Shown in pieces: positions 35,355 to 47,002 of a stretch of 64,000 bases of DNA (positions are counted from its first letter, which is position 1; every line of letters starts with the position of its first letter). A model generated the notes under the pieces. That model searched no databases. It worked only from the letters and a program-made list of their open reading frames with translations, and was not told the DNA's origin. This DNA is from Gossypium raimondii (taxonomy: Eukaryota; Streptophyta; Magnoliopsida; Malvales; Malvaceae): NCBI RefSeq assembly GCF_025698545.1, contig NC_068577.1:29467250-29531249 (forward strand), given 5' to 3'. The translations under genes and the position numbers were made by a program.

Positions 35355-36893
35355 ATGTCTATTCTGTTGGGCAACATTCATACTATGGTTACCAGGTCCA
35401 AGGCTGGGATTTTTAAGCCCAAAGCCCTGTTTGTTGATGCTATTGGCTATGAGCCTCGTACGGTTGAAGAAGCTCTTGCAAATCTAGAATGGCGACCATC
35501 AGTTCAAGCTGAGTTTGATACTCTTATGGCAAACTCCACTAAAGAACTTTTCTCTCTCTCTCAAGGACAAAAAATAATCAGGTGTAAGTGGCTCTTTAAG
35601 GTAAAAAAAAATCCTGATGGGACTATTTCTTGACGTAAAGCCCGGTTGGTCGCAAAGGGGTGCTCACAAATTCCTGGTTGTGATTTCAAGGAAACATTCA
35701 GTCCCGTGGTCAAACTGGCTACTATTCGAACCATACTATCAGTTGTTGTCTCTCGTGGTTGGTAACTTTGCCAGGTCGATGCCAATAATGGTTTTTTAAA
35801 TGGTGATCTCTCTGACGAAGTATTCATGTAACAACCTCCGAGGTATGTTCAGTTTGGTCCAAATGGTGAGAACTTGGTGTGTTGTTTGAAAAAGGCACTA
35901 TATGGGCTGAGGCAAGCTCCCTGTGCGTAGTTTGATAAATTGAAAAGGTATCCTGTTTCTAATGGTTTTTTTGTGTCCAAATCTGATACACCTTTGTTTG
36001 TTAGCGTAATGTCTGAATCAGTAATTTATGTTATTGTTTATGTGGATGATATTATTATAACGGGGAAGTGTGGCTGATAGTATAAGTAGCTTTGTTAAGC
36101 TTTTAGATAAAGAGTTTTCTTTGAAGGATATGGGAGACCTTCACTACTTCTTAGGCATTGAAGTCATTCGATCCTCCACTGGAAATCTTCATTTATGCAA
36201 ATGCAAGTACATCAGGGATATTATTGACATAAGTTCTTTGACCTCTGCAAAAAGTGTCCACACACCAATGGTAGGTTCGTCGACATTGACCAAAGATGAG
36301 GGTACTCGTCTTGCTGATCTTACAGAATATCGTAGTTTGGCTGGTGCTCTTCAATATGTGGTCCTAACTCGACTAGATATTACTTATGCTGTGAATCATG
36401 TGTGTCAGTTTATGTATGCACCCACTACAGTACATCTGTTGGCTTTAAAATTTTTTTACGGTATTTATATGGTACTATTGATCATGGGTTTATTTTTCAC
36501 CGTCTGACAGACTATCCCTTGTTGGATATGCTGATGCCAACTGGGGCTTGGATTTTGATGATTATCGCTCCACGATAGGATATTGTGTGTATTTTGGAAG
36601 TACACTTGTTTCATGGTGCTCGAAAAAGTAACAAGTTGTTTTTTGGTCCATAGCTGAGGCTGAATATCGAAGTTTGGCTGCAGCCACCAGTGATGTTACG
36701 TGGTTAGTCTCTTTGCTAACAGAGTTACAAGTTCCTTTTATTGATTCACCTATTTTTTAGTGTGACAATTCTGGTGCTGTAGCTGTTGCTGCTAATCCGA
36801 TCTTACATTCCACGTTCAAACATGTTAAGCTTGACATATTTTTTGTTCGTGAAAAGGTAGCTAAAGGGTCACTCGTTGTTGGTGAGGTGCCCG
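35355..36893 (+). pseudogene. copia reverse transcriptase and RNase H
   Basis: RT begins with the PRTVEEALANLEW block, [56 protein letters not shown] (usual Val-Asn-Asn-Ala changed), ALYGLRQAPCA and the catalytic YVDDIIITG (about 36037). Just after it, near 36066, an extra base shifts the frame, which reopens at 36070 (FVKLLDKEFSLKDMGDLHYFLGIEV ... TEYRSLAGALQYVVLTRLDI). RNase H follows: YADANWGLDFDDYRSTIGYC, SIAEAEYRSLA, CDNSGAVAVAANP. It is interrupted by the small hAT element at 36902. Further stops lie near 35632, 35829 and 36756. Confidence 0.88.
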
Positions 36894-36901
36894 CCTGTGA
36901 T

Positions 36902-37443
36902 TAGAAGTGCTCATGGGCCGGGCCGGGCCCAGAAAAAATTTCGGCCCGGGTCCTAGGCTCGGCCCGGCCCGGCCCTAAATATGGGCTTAGAATTTTGCCC
37001 AGGCCCGGCCCGGGAAAAAATTCATAAGCTCGGGCCCGACCCGGCCCGGCCCGGCCCGGCCCGGCCCTTTTTTTAAATAAATACCAAAAATTTATTTTAA
37101 AAATTAAAACAAAAATTAAAAAAAATATTTTAAAAATATTTTAAAATTAAAAAACTTTAAAAAAGTATTTTAAAAAAATTTAAATTTTTTTTAATTTTAA
37201 AATACTATTTTAAAAGTATTTTAAAATTATTTTAAAATTAAAAAAATTTTTAAAAAATAAAAATATTTATTATATTCGGTAAGCAGTAAGCCTGGCCAAA
37301 AAGTGGTGTCAAGGCCTGCCCGTTTTTAATCGGGCCTCATTTTTTGCCCAAGCCCATATTTCGGCCTATATTTTACCCAAACCCTCCCATATTTCGAAGG
37401 GCTATCGGGCCGGGCCGGGCCGCCCGGCCCATGAGCACCTCTA
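36902..37443. mobile_element. non-autonomous hAT element (542 bp) in copia RNase H
   Basis: The left end TAGAAGTGCTCATGGGCCGG and the right end, reversed, TAGAGGTGCTCATGGGCCGG form terminal inverted repeats. Flanks cctgtgat (36894-36901) and cttgtgat (37444-37451) are an 8-bp duplication with one mismatch. There is no transposase, only an A/T-rich centre (37070-37270) between GC-rich subterminal (GGCCC)n arrays. Removing it rejoins the copia RNase H frame (VPACDQVANIF). Ends resemble those of the 17090-21845 hAT. Confidence 0.93.
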
Positions 37444-37547
37444 CTTGTGATCAGGTTGCGAATATTTTCATGAAGCCCCTGTTTGTTTCGTTGTTTACTC
37501 AATTTCGTCATTTGCTTCGGGTTTTACCTATTGAAAAGTTGGATGAA
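37444..37547 (+). pseudogene. copia RNase H end
   Basis: The last RNase H codons, DQVANIFMKPLFVSLF ..., continue to the TAA at 37551-37553, which overlaps the first bases of the 3' LTR. The conserved copia ending (DQVADIFTKPL type) is recognisable. Confidence 0.9.
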
Positions 37548-37764
37548 TGTTAAGTATAGGATAAGATAGGTTGTTAAGTAATTTGTTATACAAACTAATA
37601 GTCTGTTAGTAGAGTTTGTTAGCAGCAGTTAGTCTTCCTTTTGTATATAAGACCTACTAATGTAGTGATCAAATCAACCAAGAATATCAGAATATTCATT
37701 TGTTTCATTCACACTTATTTTGTATTTCTCCTTTTGAATTTCTTCATTTCTGTACTTACTAACA
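37548..37764 (+). repeat. copia 3' LTR
   Basis: 217 bp, TGTTAAG...CTAACA, followed by the tgcaa duplication. Six substitutions against the 5' copy by eye. Confidence 0.96.
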
Positions 37765-37769
37765 TGCAA

Positions 37770-38950
37770 CCATAAACGATATCTGACTAGTGCATGAATT
37801 TCTAATTTATCTTCTATTTTTTTCTACAGCTTTTTTTATGACTGTTAAAAAGTCTCCTTCAATCTCCACATTCTAGAGACCCAGATCTAGTCCCAGTTAC
37901 ATCCTTTGGATAGAGGCCAACGCTTCTGCTATAATCAATGAAGGTACGTTATTATTTTTTACTTTTCTTATACCTACCACACTGCCATTTGAATCCCTTA
38001 TAACTATGCCTAAACAGGATTTATTTTCATGCCTTTTATATGTTGTGTCCACATTAATTTTGGCCATTGAATATACTGGCGGTTTCTAGAACCCCTTCTT
38101 CAGAGTTGACTTAGGTAATGCTTCCTCTAACCCATCCACTTCCATAGCATAATCTTTCACATATTTTGTAATTTTAGCCCCCTATCTTTTTTGTCTTTCA
38201 TGAACCCATTTATTTCTATCAGTTCATAGCACCTATATCGCACATGTAATGATACGACACTACCAAGAATGATTATTCGCAATTAGCCAGGTAATCCACT
38301 CTATGAATACCATAATTTGTAGCTCATTTGGCCATGTAACATTCAACCATTCCCATTGATCTTTTGTTGCAGGACAATCTCTAAATACATGCTATTTGGA
38401 TTCCACCTCTCCTCCATATTTTGGACATGCTGTTGTATTAGCAATCTTTTGTGGTGTAGATTACTAAGACTAGGGATATAATTTTTTAAGCATCTCCAAA
38501 CTGTAACTTTTAATTTTTAAGGAAAATTTAGATCCCAAATCTTCTTGTAAAAATGTCTGTAATTGGCTTGGGTTTGTAATTTATTCATAGTAGTAACACT
38601 TTTTAAAAGCTACTTGTAAACACTACGTATTGAGAAATATCTTGTGGGTTCTCCTCTCCAGACCAAAAAATCATCATGTGGGGTCTCCGGCAAAGGGATA
38701 GACAAAATTCTGCTTGCATCAGACTCACTAAAGGTACATTTGATGAGCTCATTATTCCATTGTCTTGAATCAGCATGAATTAAATCTGCCGCCATCATAG
38801 TTTCTGATATATTGTCATTTCTTACAATTTTGAAATCGACCAAACCAAGCACCCAAGCAGAGTATTTAATTGGAATTTTTGTTCCAGTACCAACTCTCCA
38901 ACACAATCCTTCAAACACTATACGTTTGGTGGCTCAAACGCTCTTTTCTA
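37770..38950 (-). pseudogene. LINE RNase H and zf-RVT region
   Basis: Minus strand. 38918-38610 is open and reads FEGLCWRVGTGTKIPIKYSAW, then LVWRGEPTRYFSIRSVYK, the standard zf-RVT block of plant LINEs. Downstream the frame is broken, but INVD-like and RDSNGSVVG pieces of RNase H are visible near 38000-37930. Copia then interrupts at 37769. Confidence 0.78.
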
Positions 38951-40510
38951 GGTATAAGAAGGTATAATCCTTAACTCGACTTTTAAAAAATCTGAACCTA
39001 GAAAATATTTCACCTTCAACGTGTGAGATAATAAAGAATCTAGATAATTCATAAGTCTCTAACCTTGTTTAGCAAGTAATGACAAGGTAAAATGTGATAT
39101 ACATCTAAAACCCATACCTCCATTTTCCTTCAATTCGTACAAATTTTGCCATTCACTCCAATGTATGCCACCTCCCATGCCCTTTCTACCACTAGAATTT
39201 TGCAATAATACTCTCCATTTCTTGGCAAAAAGATTTTGGAAGCAAAAAACAAGTCATTGCATAAGACGGAATAGCTTGTAAGATCGATTTTATAAAAATC
39301 TCTTTTCCACCTTGAGACAACTGCCTTGTACTCCAGCACTCAATTTTACTCTGCAAACTATCTTTAAGCAATTGGAAAGCTTCCTTTTCCCCCTACCAAT
39401 CATATTAGTAAGTCCTAAATATTTTTCCGGATTGGTAGAATTTTGGATATTAAGGATCTGTGTCGCTAGCTCTTTTTCTCTAGGCATAGTATTTGTAGTA
39501 TAGAAAGTTGTAGACTTGTCAAAATTCACGCACTGGCCTGAAGCTTCCTCATGCTATTTCAGAATGTTTTATAGCACATTTACCCCTCTTTTACGATACC
39601 TCACCATAAATAATACAATCATCGACAAACAAAGGATGAGTGATAATTGGTCCTCGTCGACTAACTATAACTCTTTTCAGTTTACCTTTCTCCCTTGCCA
39701 ATCTTATTAAAGAGGATAAACCCTCACTACAAAATAAAAAAAATAAAGGACTTAAAGGGTCTCTTTGTCTCAATCCTCTAGAAGGCATGAACCTCTACCC
39801 TTCTTTCCCATTAAGCACAATTGAATACAAGACTGTACTAATGCAATTCATTATGAAGTCCACCCCAACACTATCGAACCCTATTTTTAACATCATCTGC
39901 TGTAAGAAACCCCATTCAACTCTGCCGTACGCCTTGCTCATGTCTAGTTCGAGCGCTTGTGAGCCTATTCGTCCTATTCTTTTTTGTTTTGGAGCATGAA
40001 GAAATTCAAAAGCTAAAAGGACAGTATCAGTAATCAGATGACCTGGAACAAAAGCACTATGGGACTCACCTATACATAAGTCTAACACTTGTTGGAAATG
40101 ATTTGTAACTATCTTTGACATAATCTTATATAAAACTGTGCACAGGCTTATAGGCCTAAGTTACTCAAGTTCATAGGCTGAGCAATTTTTGGTATTAGAA
40201 CTATATTTGTCAAATTGATGGAATCTAAGGACGTACCTCCATTTAGCACATTCAGACAAAAAGAACTAACTTCATCACCAACAATGTGCCAATATTTTTG
40301 AAAAAAAAAACCTACCGAATAGCCATCGTTGGTCCCATACCTTTCAATACTTTAACCACCTCGTCATAAATGTAGTTTGTCAACAGCATTTGATTCATAT
40401 TGGTTGTTATGCTACGCTTCACCCCAGACATAATGTACCCTAAATTCTCTATCCCCCTTAAAGTAAAAAGATCGTTAAAATAATCTCTCACAAATATTTC
40501 CACATCACAT
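38951..40510 (-). pseudogene. LINE reverse transcriptase
   Basis: Minus strand. Blocks in order: GPTMAIR end piece (40312-40503), SAFVPGHLITDTVLLAFEFLH and LELDMSKAYGRVEW with the first catalytic Asp (40121-39795), GLRQRDPLSPLFFLFCSEGLSSLI (39788-39591), then PLFVDDCIIYGE, the FADD-type catalytic box, then KCVNFDKS-like, EKYLGLTNMIGRGK and GGGIHWSEW. Frames shift near 39790, 39590 and 39300. This is diagnostic of an L1-type RT, here dead. Confidence 0.88.
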
Positions 40511-40599
40511 TCAATTTGGGCCTCATCCCCATTCCCATTTTGTAACCTATGGATACAATTTGTTCATCTCCTTTGAGAGGCACAACTATGAAAGAGTTT

Positions 40600-41370
40600 G
40601 GTGTTTCTATCTCCCAATTGTAACTAGTTTACTCGGGCTCTCTTCTCCCAATATGCCTCCTTGTCTATCTCCATATTTAAATGAATTTTCAAGTCTATAA
40701 TTTCAACCAACAATTTATCATCTCTATCCCCTCCAAGAAGATATTCCAATTTTTCATTTAGACCCTTTGAAACTTTTTTCCTTTTTTGTTTAATCTTTCT
40801 TCCCCACCCCTTTAAACCTTTTGCTAACACCTCAAGTTTTTCCAACATCATACCTACATTTTCCTTCCAAATTCTCTTTATTTCCTCTTCGCAAGACTCA
40901 TCTAACATCCACCAAGACTCAAACATGAAGTGTCCCCGATTTTTAACTAAATTCTTTTGTTCAATTTTAATCAACAAAATACAATGATCAGACATAGTAT
41001 GTGGTAAATGGAAAATAGAGAAGTTAGGAAAAAGATCCAACCATTTTGCATTTGCTACCCCCAATCCAACCTTTAACGAATATTCGTTTCAAGTAGGTTT
41101 CCTATTTCCCAAGTAATTTGATTTCCGAAAAAACCAACATCCACCAATTGACAATCTTCCAATAACCTTTGAGAACTCTCCATTCTTCTCTCATCTCTTA
41201 GGACGCCACCTTTCTTTTCAAGCAAGTACAAAATTTTATTGAAATCCCCACATACCATTCAAGGAAGAGTTTGGTTTCTCCCCAAATTTTGTAACACCTC
41301 CCACCCCTCCTCTTTATGTCGCACCTCAGGAACCCCATAAAACCCATAAAACGCCAGTGTCTATCCCCAT
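40600..41370 (-). pseudogene. LINE endonuclease (C-terminal part) and linker
   Basis: Minus strand. After the Ogre insertion the EN continues: GDRHWRFMGFMGFLRC, then VCGDFNKILYLLEKKGG, ITWEIGN and HLPHTMSDHCILLIKI with the conserved SDH. A basic linker (KGWGRKIKQKRKKVSKG) leads to RT. The GDFN and SDH residues of the APE-type fold are present; frames are broken near 41200 and 41075. Confidence 0.87.
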
Positions 41371-43696
41371 TGTCGAAACCACTTTTTTTGAAAACAAAAC
41401 GTGGATCAAATTTTAAAAACAAAAATGGGAGTTGCCACTGATCTTTTATTGAGGTGTGATCGGATCACATTGAAAAAAAATTTAGGTCTGCGAATTTTAA
41501 AAAAATAGGTTCGGGAGTCAGTTACGCACGAGGAAGGGTTAGCACCCTCGTAACGCCCAAAATTGGTACCGAATCAATTGTTTAATGTCTTAGTACCCAA
41601 AATTTGAAAAAAATTTAAAATGCGATCCTTTTAACTTGAATAAATTAAATTGAATAATAAAACACTCTTATTTCAAAGAAATAAAATGTCACACCCAGTG
41701 AGTTAGGGTGCAACATTTTTAATCTTCAAAATTAACTTTATCTTTTTAAAACCCATGCATTTTGATAAGGATATTCGGTTATTTGGGTCAGACGAAAAAA
41801 TCAAAACCCAGGAAGTTAGGGTTCAATTTCTCGAAATTCCTAAACACCGAATATTGCCTTTATTTTTAAAAATCCTTATCTCGAGATGACAAAATGTCAC
41901 GTCCAGTGAGTTAGGACACAACATTTTTGAATTCCCGAGAATAAGTTTTTATTTAAAATTTGTGCAATTTTATTGAAAAGGAGATGCTCGGTTATTCGAA
42001 TTTAAAGAAAAAATTGAAGCCCAGTAAGTTAGGGCACAACCTTTTTGAAAATTCCAAATATCGAATCTCGTTTCATAAACTTTGGGATAAAAATATGAAG
42101 TGAATGAATGACTACATACGACGCAAAGGATAATTTGTAAATAAATCGTACATCACAGAATAATAAACAAGCAATAGATAAGTTCAAACGAGAATAACGA
42201 CAATGGTCTTAATCGCCTCATGCAAGCATCAATATCAATGTTTAAAAACTAAATAAATCTATAATAGTGAACTTTCAAAATATATTGAAAAATAAAACCA
42301 TTAAAACGTGCGCCAATAATATTGAATTAATGTATAGAATATATAAATAATATATAAAAATAAAATTTACAAGAAAACTTAAAATGATAATAATGTAATA
42401 AATTTAAACGATGTTAATTATATAGTTAAAATAATATTAAGCATGTTGTTAAAATGATATATAATTTAAAAGAATGTAAATATATTAAGAAAATAATGAA
42501 ATTATGAATATTTAAATGAAATTTAAAGAAAATCACGCATATTAAACTAATAAGCACTAAATTAAAACAAAACAAAAATTAAAGGGGAGAAATTGAAATT
42601 AAATAGGGCCAGAGGATCGCCTAACAACACGCGCGTAATAGGAGGGACTAGAATGGAAATATTCCCATGCCCTTGAAACGTAACGTTCGAACTAGACTGA
42701 ATTGAAACAGATTTGAAATACCCACGAAAGTTTGAGAAAAAAAGAATGACATTGAAAAAGCGAATGAAATAAAGGGGGTGATAGTGTAAATATCCCATCA
42801 GACCCCAAAACACGTAACTAGTCCGGTTCAGGTCATGTCATCGGGTTACGGCTAACACGACATCGTTTTGAGGCTACTGAGGAAGGCCTCAAACGGTGTC
42901 ACTTTGCAATCTTATTGATTTAAACAAATGAAATAAAAAAACACCTCAGGCCTTATTTCAAAAAAGAAAACAGAAGAGGCCCTTCCCTCATTTTCCTCTG
43001 CTAGGGTTTTGAACCCAGTCCCGCAAGCCGTCGCCAACGACCAGGCCGCCCTAGAGCCTTCAACCTTTGCCCGATCTCTGATGGCGACGGAGTGGGCAAA
43101 GTCAGGTAACTTTTCGTACCTTAACCCCTTTTCGTTATAACTATATGTATGCGGCTAAAAAAATAGAAGACAGAAAGGATAAACTGCTAAGAAGAAAATA
43201 TAGAAAGGAAAGCGAGAAAAAGAACCACCTTTGAGAGAAAATCAATCGATCTTTGATTTCTGTTTTTTTTATATATTTCAGTCTGTAAAAAAACAAAGGT
43301 TATCTCTCTCTTATTTTATAGCCATGTACGCGAAAATAAAAGAAAATACAAAACAAAGATTCTCTGTGCTGTGTTGTTCTCGTTTCATTTGCAGGTACTG
43401 TGTACGGAGGTACGTGGTGTGAAGACGTGGTACGTGGCGGTGGCGCATGTGTGAGAGAAGACCCTGGTGGCTGTGGCGCTAGAGGCTCGCTATCGCTGCT
43501 AGGGTTTCTGTCAGGACTTGTTTAGGGTTATTGGGTTTGTAATCGGGTCTGGTATTTGGGCTAGACATTTAGGGTTTTAGTGATTGGGCTTCATTCCGAA
43601 TTTGGCCCATTGTAATTGGACTTTATTCACATTGGAATTTTAATAATTTTTATTTATTTGGTTTTTTATTGTGGGCCGGGTAAATTGGGTATTAAA
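41371..43696 (-). repeat. Ogre/Tat 3' LTR
   Basis: 2326 bp. On the plus strand it starts TGTCGAAACC and ends GGGTATTAAA, the last bases being a worn form of TTACA. Closely similar along its whole length to 55807-58118, with scattered substitutions and small indels. Open frames inside (42562-42813, 43231-43422) are duplicated in the other LTR and are not genes. Confidence 0.95.
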
Positions 43697-43712
43697 GCTT
43701 CCCCTCTTTGTT
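43697..43712 (-). other. Ogre/Tat polypurine tract
   Basis: On the minus strand AACAAAGAGGGGAAGC abuts the 3' LTR, the expected site of plus-strand priming. Confidence 0.8.
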
Positions 43713-43845
43713 CGTTGTCTTGTAACGGGAATAGAGCAAAGGCTAAAAAGCCCAATTGTGCCCGATCTTACCGAACGTCGACTTCTTCGGTGCTTTCCTT
43801 CTTCGTGTAGCCTCGTTCTAACCCACTGCATCTTCAGGGGTATAG

Positions 43846-44430
43846 AAACTGGTGCTTCAATTCACTCCACTGCGACATCGGGGAGATAGGATTTGTACCT
43901 GGTAGCTTTTCAAAAGAACAAAATTTGCTATCTTTAGTCTGCTCCACTGCAACTTCAGGGAGATAAGACTTATAGCTTCAACTTGTTCTGCTACAACTTT
44001 AAAGATAAGTCTGTTGCGATCTGCTCTACTGCAACTTCAGAGAGATGAGATCCATCATTTTGATCTTCTCGACTACAACTTCAGGGAGATACGATTGGTT
44101 TCTCCTGTTTACTCCACTACTGCTCAGGGAGATAAGGCTGAGGTCTTCGATCTACTTTGCTGCCAATACAGAAAGACAATATATGCTAATTTCAACCTAC
44201 TCCACTAATGCTCAGGGAGATAGGATTGGTGGCTTAAATCTGCTTCCCTCCTACCTTGGGAAGATAATATTCACCATCTTTGATCTGCTCCACTATTGCT
44301 TAGGGAGACAGATTCTACAATCTTCAACCTATTCCACTGCAGTCTAGGGAGATAGGACTTACAATCTTCAACCTATTCCACTGTTGCCTAGGGAGATAAG
44401 ATTTGCTATCTTCACCGATCTCTAGGGAAC
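43846..44430. repeat. degenerate tandem repeats, Ogre/Tat 3' UTR
   Basis: About ten units built on 'ctccactgcaacttcagggagataggactt', with the 'gggagata' core recurring near 43880, 43960, 44035, 44086, 44131, 44215, 44305, 44350 and 44392. Spacing ranges from about 42 to 90 bp. The units are diverged from each other. Confidence 0.85.
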
Positions 44431-45549
44431 ATGACCTGTATAATCCATTTTATGAACCTAGTTATGCCTAGTGATTAGGATGACATGATCAAAATGAATC
44501 AAATCCTCCTAACTAGACGCATATGAATGATGTTTTCTTGAATGGAGAATGTCATTTTTCGAGAATGATCCTTCTTTATCGCTTAGGTTGTCATTACTCT
44601 AAATTTATTAAGGTTTTATCACTGACATGCTACAACGCCTTCTTGGTCGGGTGACATCTCCAAAGAAACACTTAATCAGATTGCCCCTACTGTAATCTTT
44701 AGGGCTCAATCCGCTGTAATTTTGGGACATAAATTTTGAACCATCCTCCTCCCACTGTAATTTAAGAGTGCAAGATTTGGCTCTTTCTCAATCCTCTCCT
44801 ACTGCAATTCAAGGATACAGGATGTAAATCTCTTTGGTCTCTTACACCCTTCCCAGGGTGTCATACCAAATGCTCATGCACAAATGAAGAAGTTTTTTCT
44901 CCGAGGAAACCTCTTCTCATTGCTTGGTAATCACCACCATGACATCTTGTCATTTTGTTCAATCAATGTTTTGGCAAAAAATTCCAAAGAGTCAGTCTTA
45001 ATTTAGACTCTTCCTTATTAGATTTTCAACCTTTAAACTTGGTACGTTCTAAACAAAAGTTCTGTTTCAGGTTACTGTATTATTTAGAAACTTCTAGAGT
45101 AATATGCAAAACTTCCATTGTGAAAGTTTTATTAGTCCATTAATCATTATTCTAATCCAACACGATTGCAAAAAGAATATAACGATGGATAAAATACAAT
45201 TGATTTGAGAGCATAGCTTGAAATGAATAAATTATCAAGGATAGTAGGAATAAAAGAGGAATTAATTACGAACATGTATCTTGAAAAAAAGAATGAAGTA
45301 TTCCAAGAACAACAAATTCAATATAAATAGTATGAAGACTAGTTGCCCCAAAGATCGCAGCTTGAACTTCTCTGTGCAAACTCTCTGAAAGACATGTGTT
45401 TAGGAGATCATAGTTCTTTGTCGATGCCTCAAGATGTCGCCTACCCTTTCCTGTTGATTCAAGTATAGCAAGATCACCACATGCCCCAACCTGATCAAAA
45501 TTTGAGTTGCTCTGATCGCCTCATGCCCTATCCTGATCCAAAATTTTAG

Positions 45550-45760
45550 CCGCCCTTTTCGGGTTTTCAACTCAAATCCCCTTTGGTCTCAAGGCGCCCT
45601 TTATGGGTTTTCACCTTGGTCTCTCCATTTTTACCTTGTCCATTTTTTCATTTTCATCATTTTTTTGACTCAAAGCGCCTTTGCGGGTTTTCACATTGAT
45701 CTTTTTTTTTACTCAAGGCACCCTTTGCGAGTTTTCACCTTGGTCTCTTCTCTTTTTTAG
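45550..45760. repeat. second degenerate tandem repeat, Ogre/Tat 3' UTR
   Basis: Four units with the core 'gggttttcaccttggtctc' (near 45560, 45604, 45678, 45730), preceded by 'aaggcgccct' variants. Spacing is about 45-75 bp. Confidence 0.8.
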
Positions 45761-45976
45761 GCAAAGTATTTCTTGACTGAGTCTGAGTTTACTGGATTAG
45801 GCAGGCTTTTACCATCCATCTCGCTCAAGATCAGAGCTCCTCCAGAAAAGACCTTCTTTACAACATAAGGTCCTTCCCAATTTGGCATTCATTTCCCTCT
45901 AAAATCCTTTTGTAGAGGAAGGATCTTTTTCAACACCAAGTCCCCCTCATGAAATTCTCTGGGACAAACCTTTTTG

Positions 45977-46951
45977 TTATAGGCTCGCATCATTCGTTTC
46001 TGGTACATCTAGCCATGATGAATAGCTTTTAGCCTTTTTTCCTTCTATCAGGTTCAACTGATCATATTGAGATTGGATCCATTCAGCCTCATCTAACTTT
46101 AGTTTAGCTAGCACCCAGAGAGAAGGGATCTCGACTTCAATAGGTAACACTGCCTTCATCCTGTAAACTAGAGAAAAATGTGTTGCCCCAGTAGAAGTTT
46201 TAATAGATGTTCCATAGGCAAGGAGAGCGAATGGTAATTTCTCATGCCAGTCTTTGTAAGTCTCAGTCATTTTCCCTACAATTTTCTTGATATTTTTATT
46301 AGCTACCTCCACTGCGCCATTCATTTTTGGGCGATACGGTGACGAGTTGTGGTGTCTGATCTTAAATTGATTGCAGACTTCCACTATTGTGCTATTGTTC
46401 AAGTTTAGCGCATTGTCTGATATGATTCTTTCAGGCATTCCATATCGACATATGATCTCTTTTTTCAAGAACTTGCTGACTGTTGACTTCGTGACATTAG
46501 CATATGAAGCAGCTTCTACCCATTTAGTGAAATAGTCAATAACAACGAAGATGAAACGATGCCCGTTAGAAGCCTTTGGTGATATGGGCCCAATGACATC
46601 CATTCTCCACATGGAGAAAGGCCATGGAGAAGTCATAACGTGAAGAGGTGATGGAGGTGCGTGTATTTTTTCTGCATAGATTTGGCATTTATAGCACTTC
46701 TTAGCATAATTGATGCAATCTCCTTCCATGGTAGACCAGTAGTACCCGAATCTCATAATCTGTCTAGCCATTGTGAATCCGTTGGCATGAGTTCCACAAA
46801 TACCCTCATGGACTTCTTCTAGGATTTTCTTGGCCTCCACATCATCCACGCATCTCAAAAGTACTTGATCCTTCCCTCTTTTATATAAAATCTCTCCATC
46901 TAAAACATAGTCAATGGCTAGTCTTCTCAATGCCCTCTTATCATTCTCCAT
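45977..46951 (-). pseudogene. Ogre/Tat integrase
   Basis: Open for 324 codons on the minus strand. The zinc domain has H..H (HEGICGTHANG) and CYKC. The core has WRMDVIGPISPKASNGHRF with the first Asp, then ISDNALNLNN where the second Asp is kept, and NSSPYRPKMNGAVEVANKN, where the usual QMNG reads KMNG and the third acidic residue (Glu of GAVE) is kept. It ends in YRMKAVLPIEVEIPS. This is the best preserved part of the element. It starts just after TAA/TAG-containing spacer at 46952-47002. Confidence 0.93.
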
Positions 46952-47002
46952 TGGCTAATCAGGGTACTCGCGATTCTTTACATATTGCAGTATGTCTTAG
47001 TA

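Larger units (their letters stand above)
28906..37764 (+). mobile_element. Ty1/copia retrotransposon with two nested insertions
   Basis: 8859 bp between two 217-bp LTRs, with tgcaa on both sides (28901-28905, 37765-37769). Order is gag, protease, integrase, RT, RNase H, which defines copia. Short LTRs, a TGGTATCAG primer site and the RT wording suggest the Ale/Retrofit lineage (inference). It inserted into the LINE RNase H. It carries a 3045-bp solo LTR in gag (30170-33214) and a 542-bp hAT element near the RNase H end (36902-37443), leaving about 5.27 kb of its own. The two LTRs differ at six positions that I count by eye (about 3%). Confidence 0.93.
43713..45970 (-). other. Ogre/Tat 3' untranslated region
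   Basis: About 2.26 kb between the integrase end and the polypurine tract, with no protein domain. It holds two groups of degenerate tandem repeats (43846-44430 and 45550-45760). Short open frames (43616-43889, 44014-44347) lie inside the repeats and are chance. Confidence 0.8.

Noticed and set aside
37070..37270. AT-only stretch as a possible replication origin or matrix-attachment site
   Set aside because: It is the centre of the small hAT element; composition alone does not support another role.
42562..43422. Open frames repeated near 56982-57233 and 57505-57843
   Set aside because: They lie in the two LTRs of the Ogre/Tat element and are duplicated only because LTRs are. No protein similarity.
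43846..44430. Possible CRISPR-like array
   Set aside because: Units are diverged with uneven spacing and no conserved repeat with unique spacers; it lies in a plant retroelement 3' UTR.
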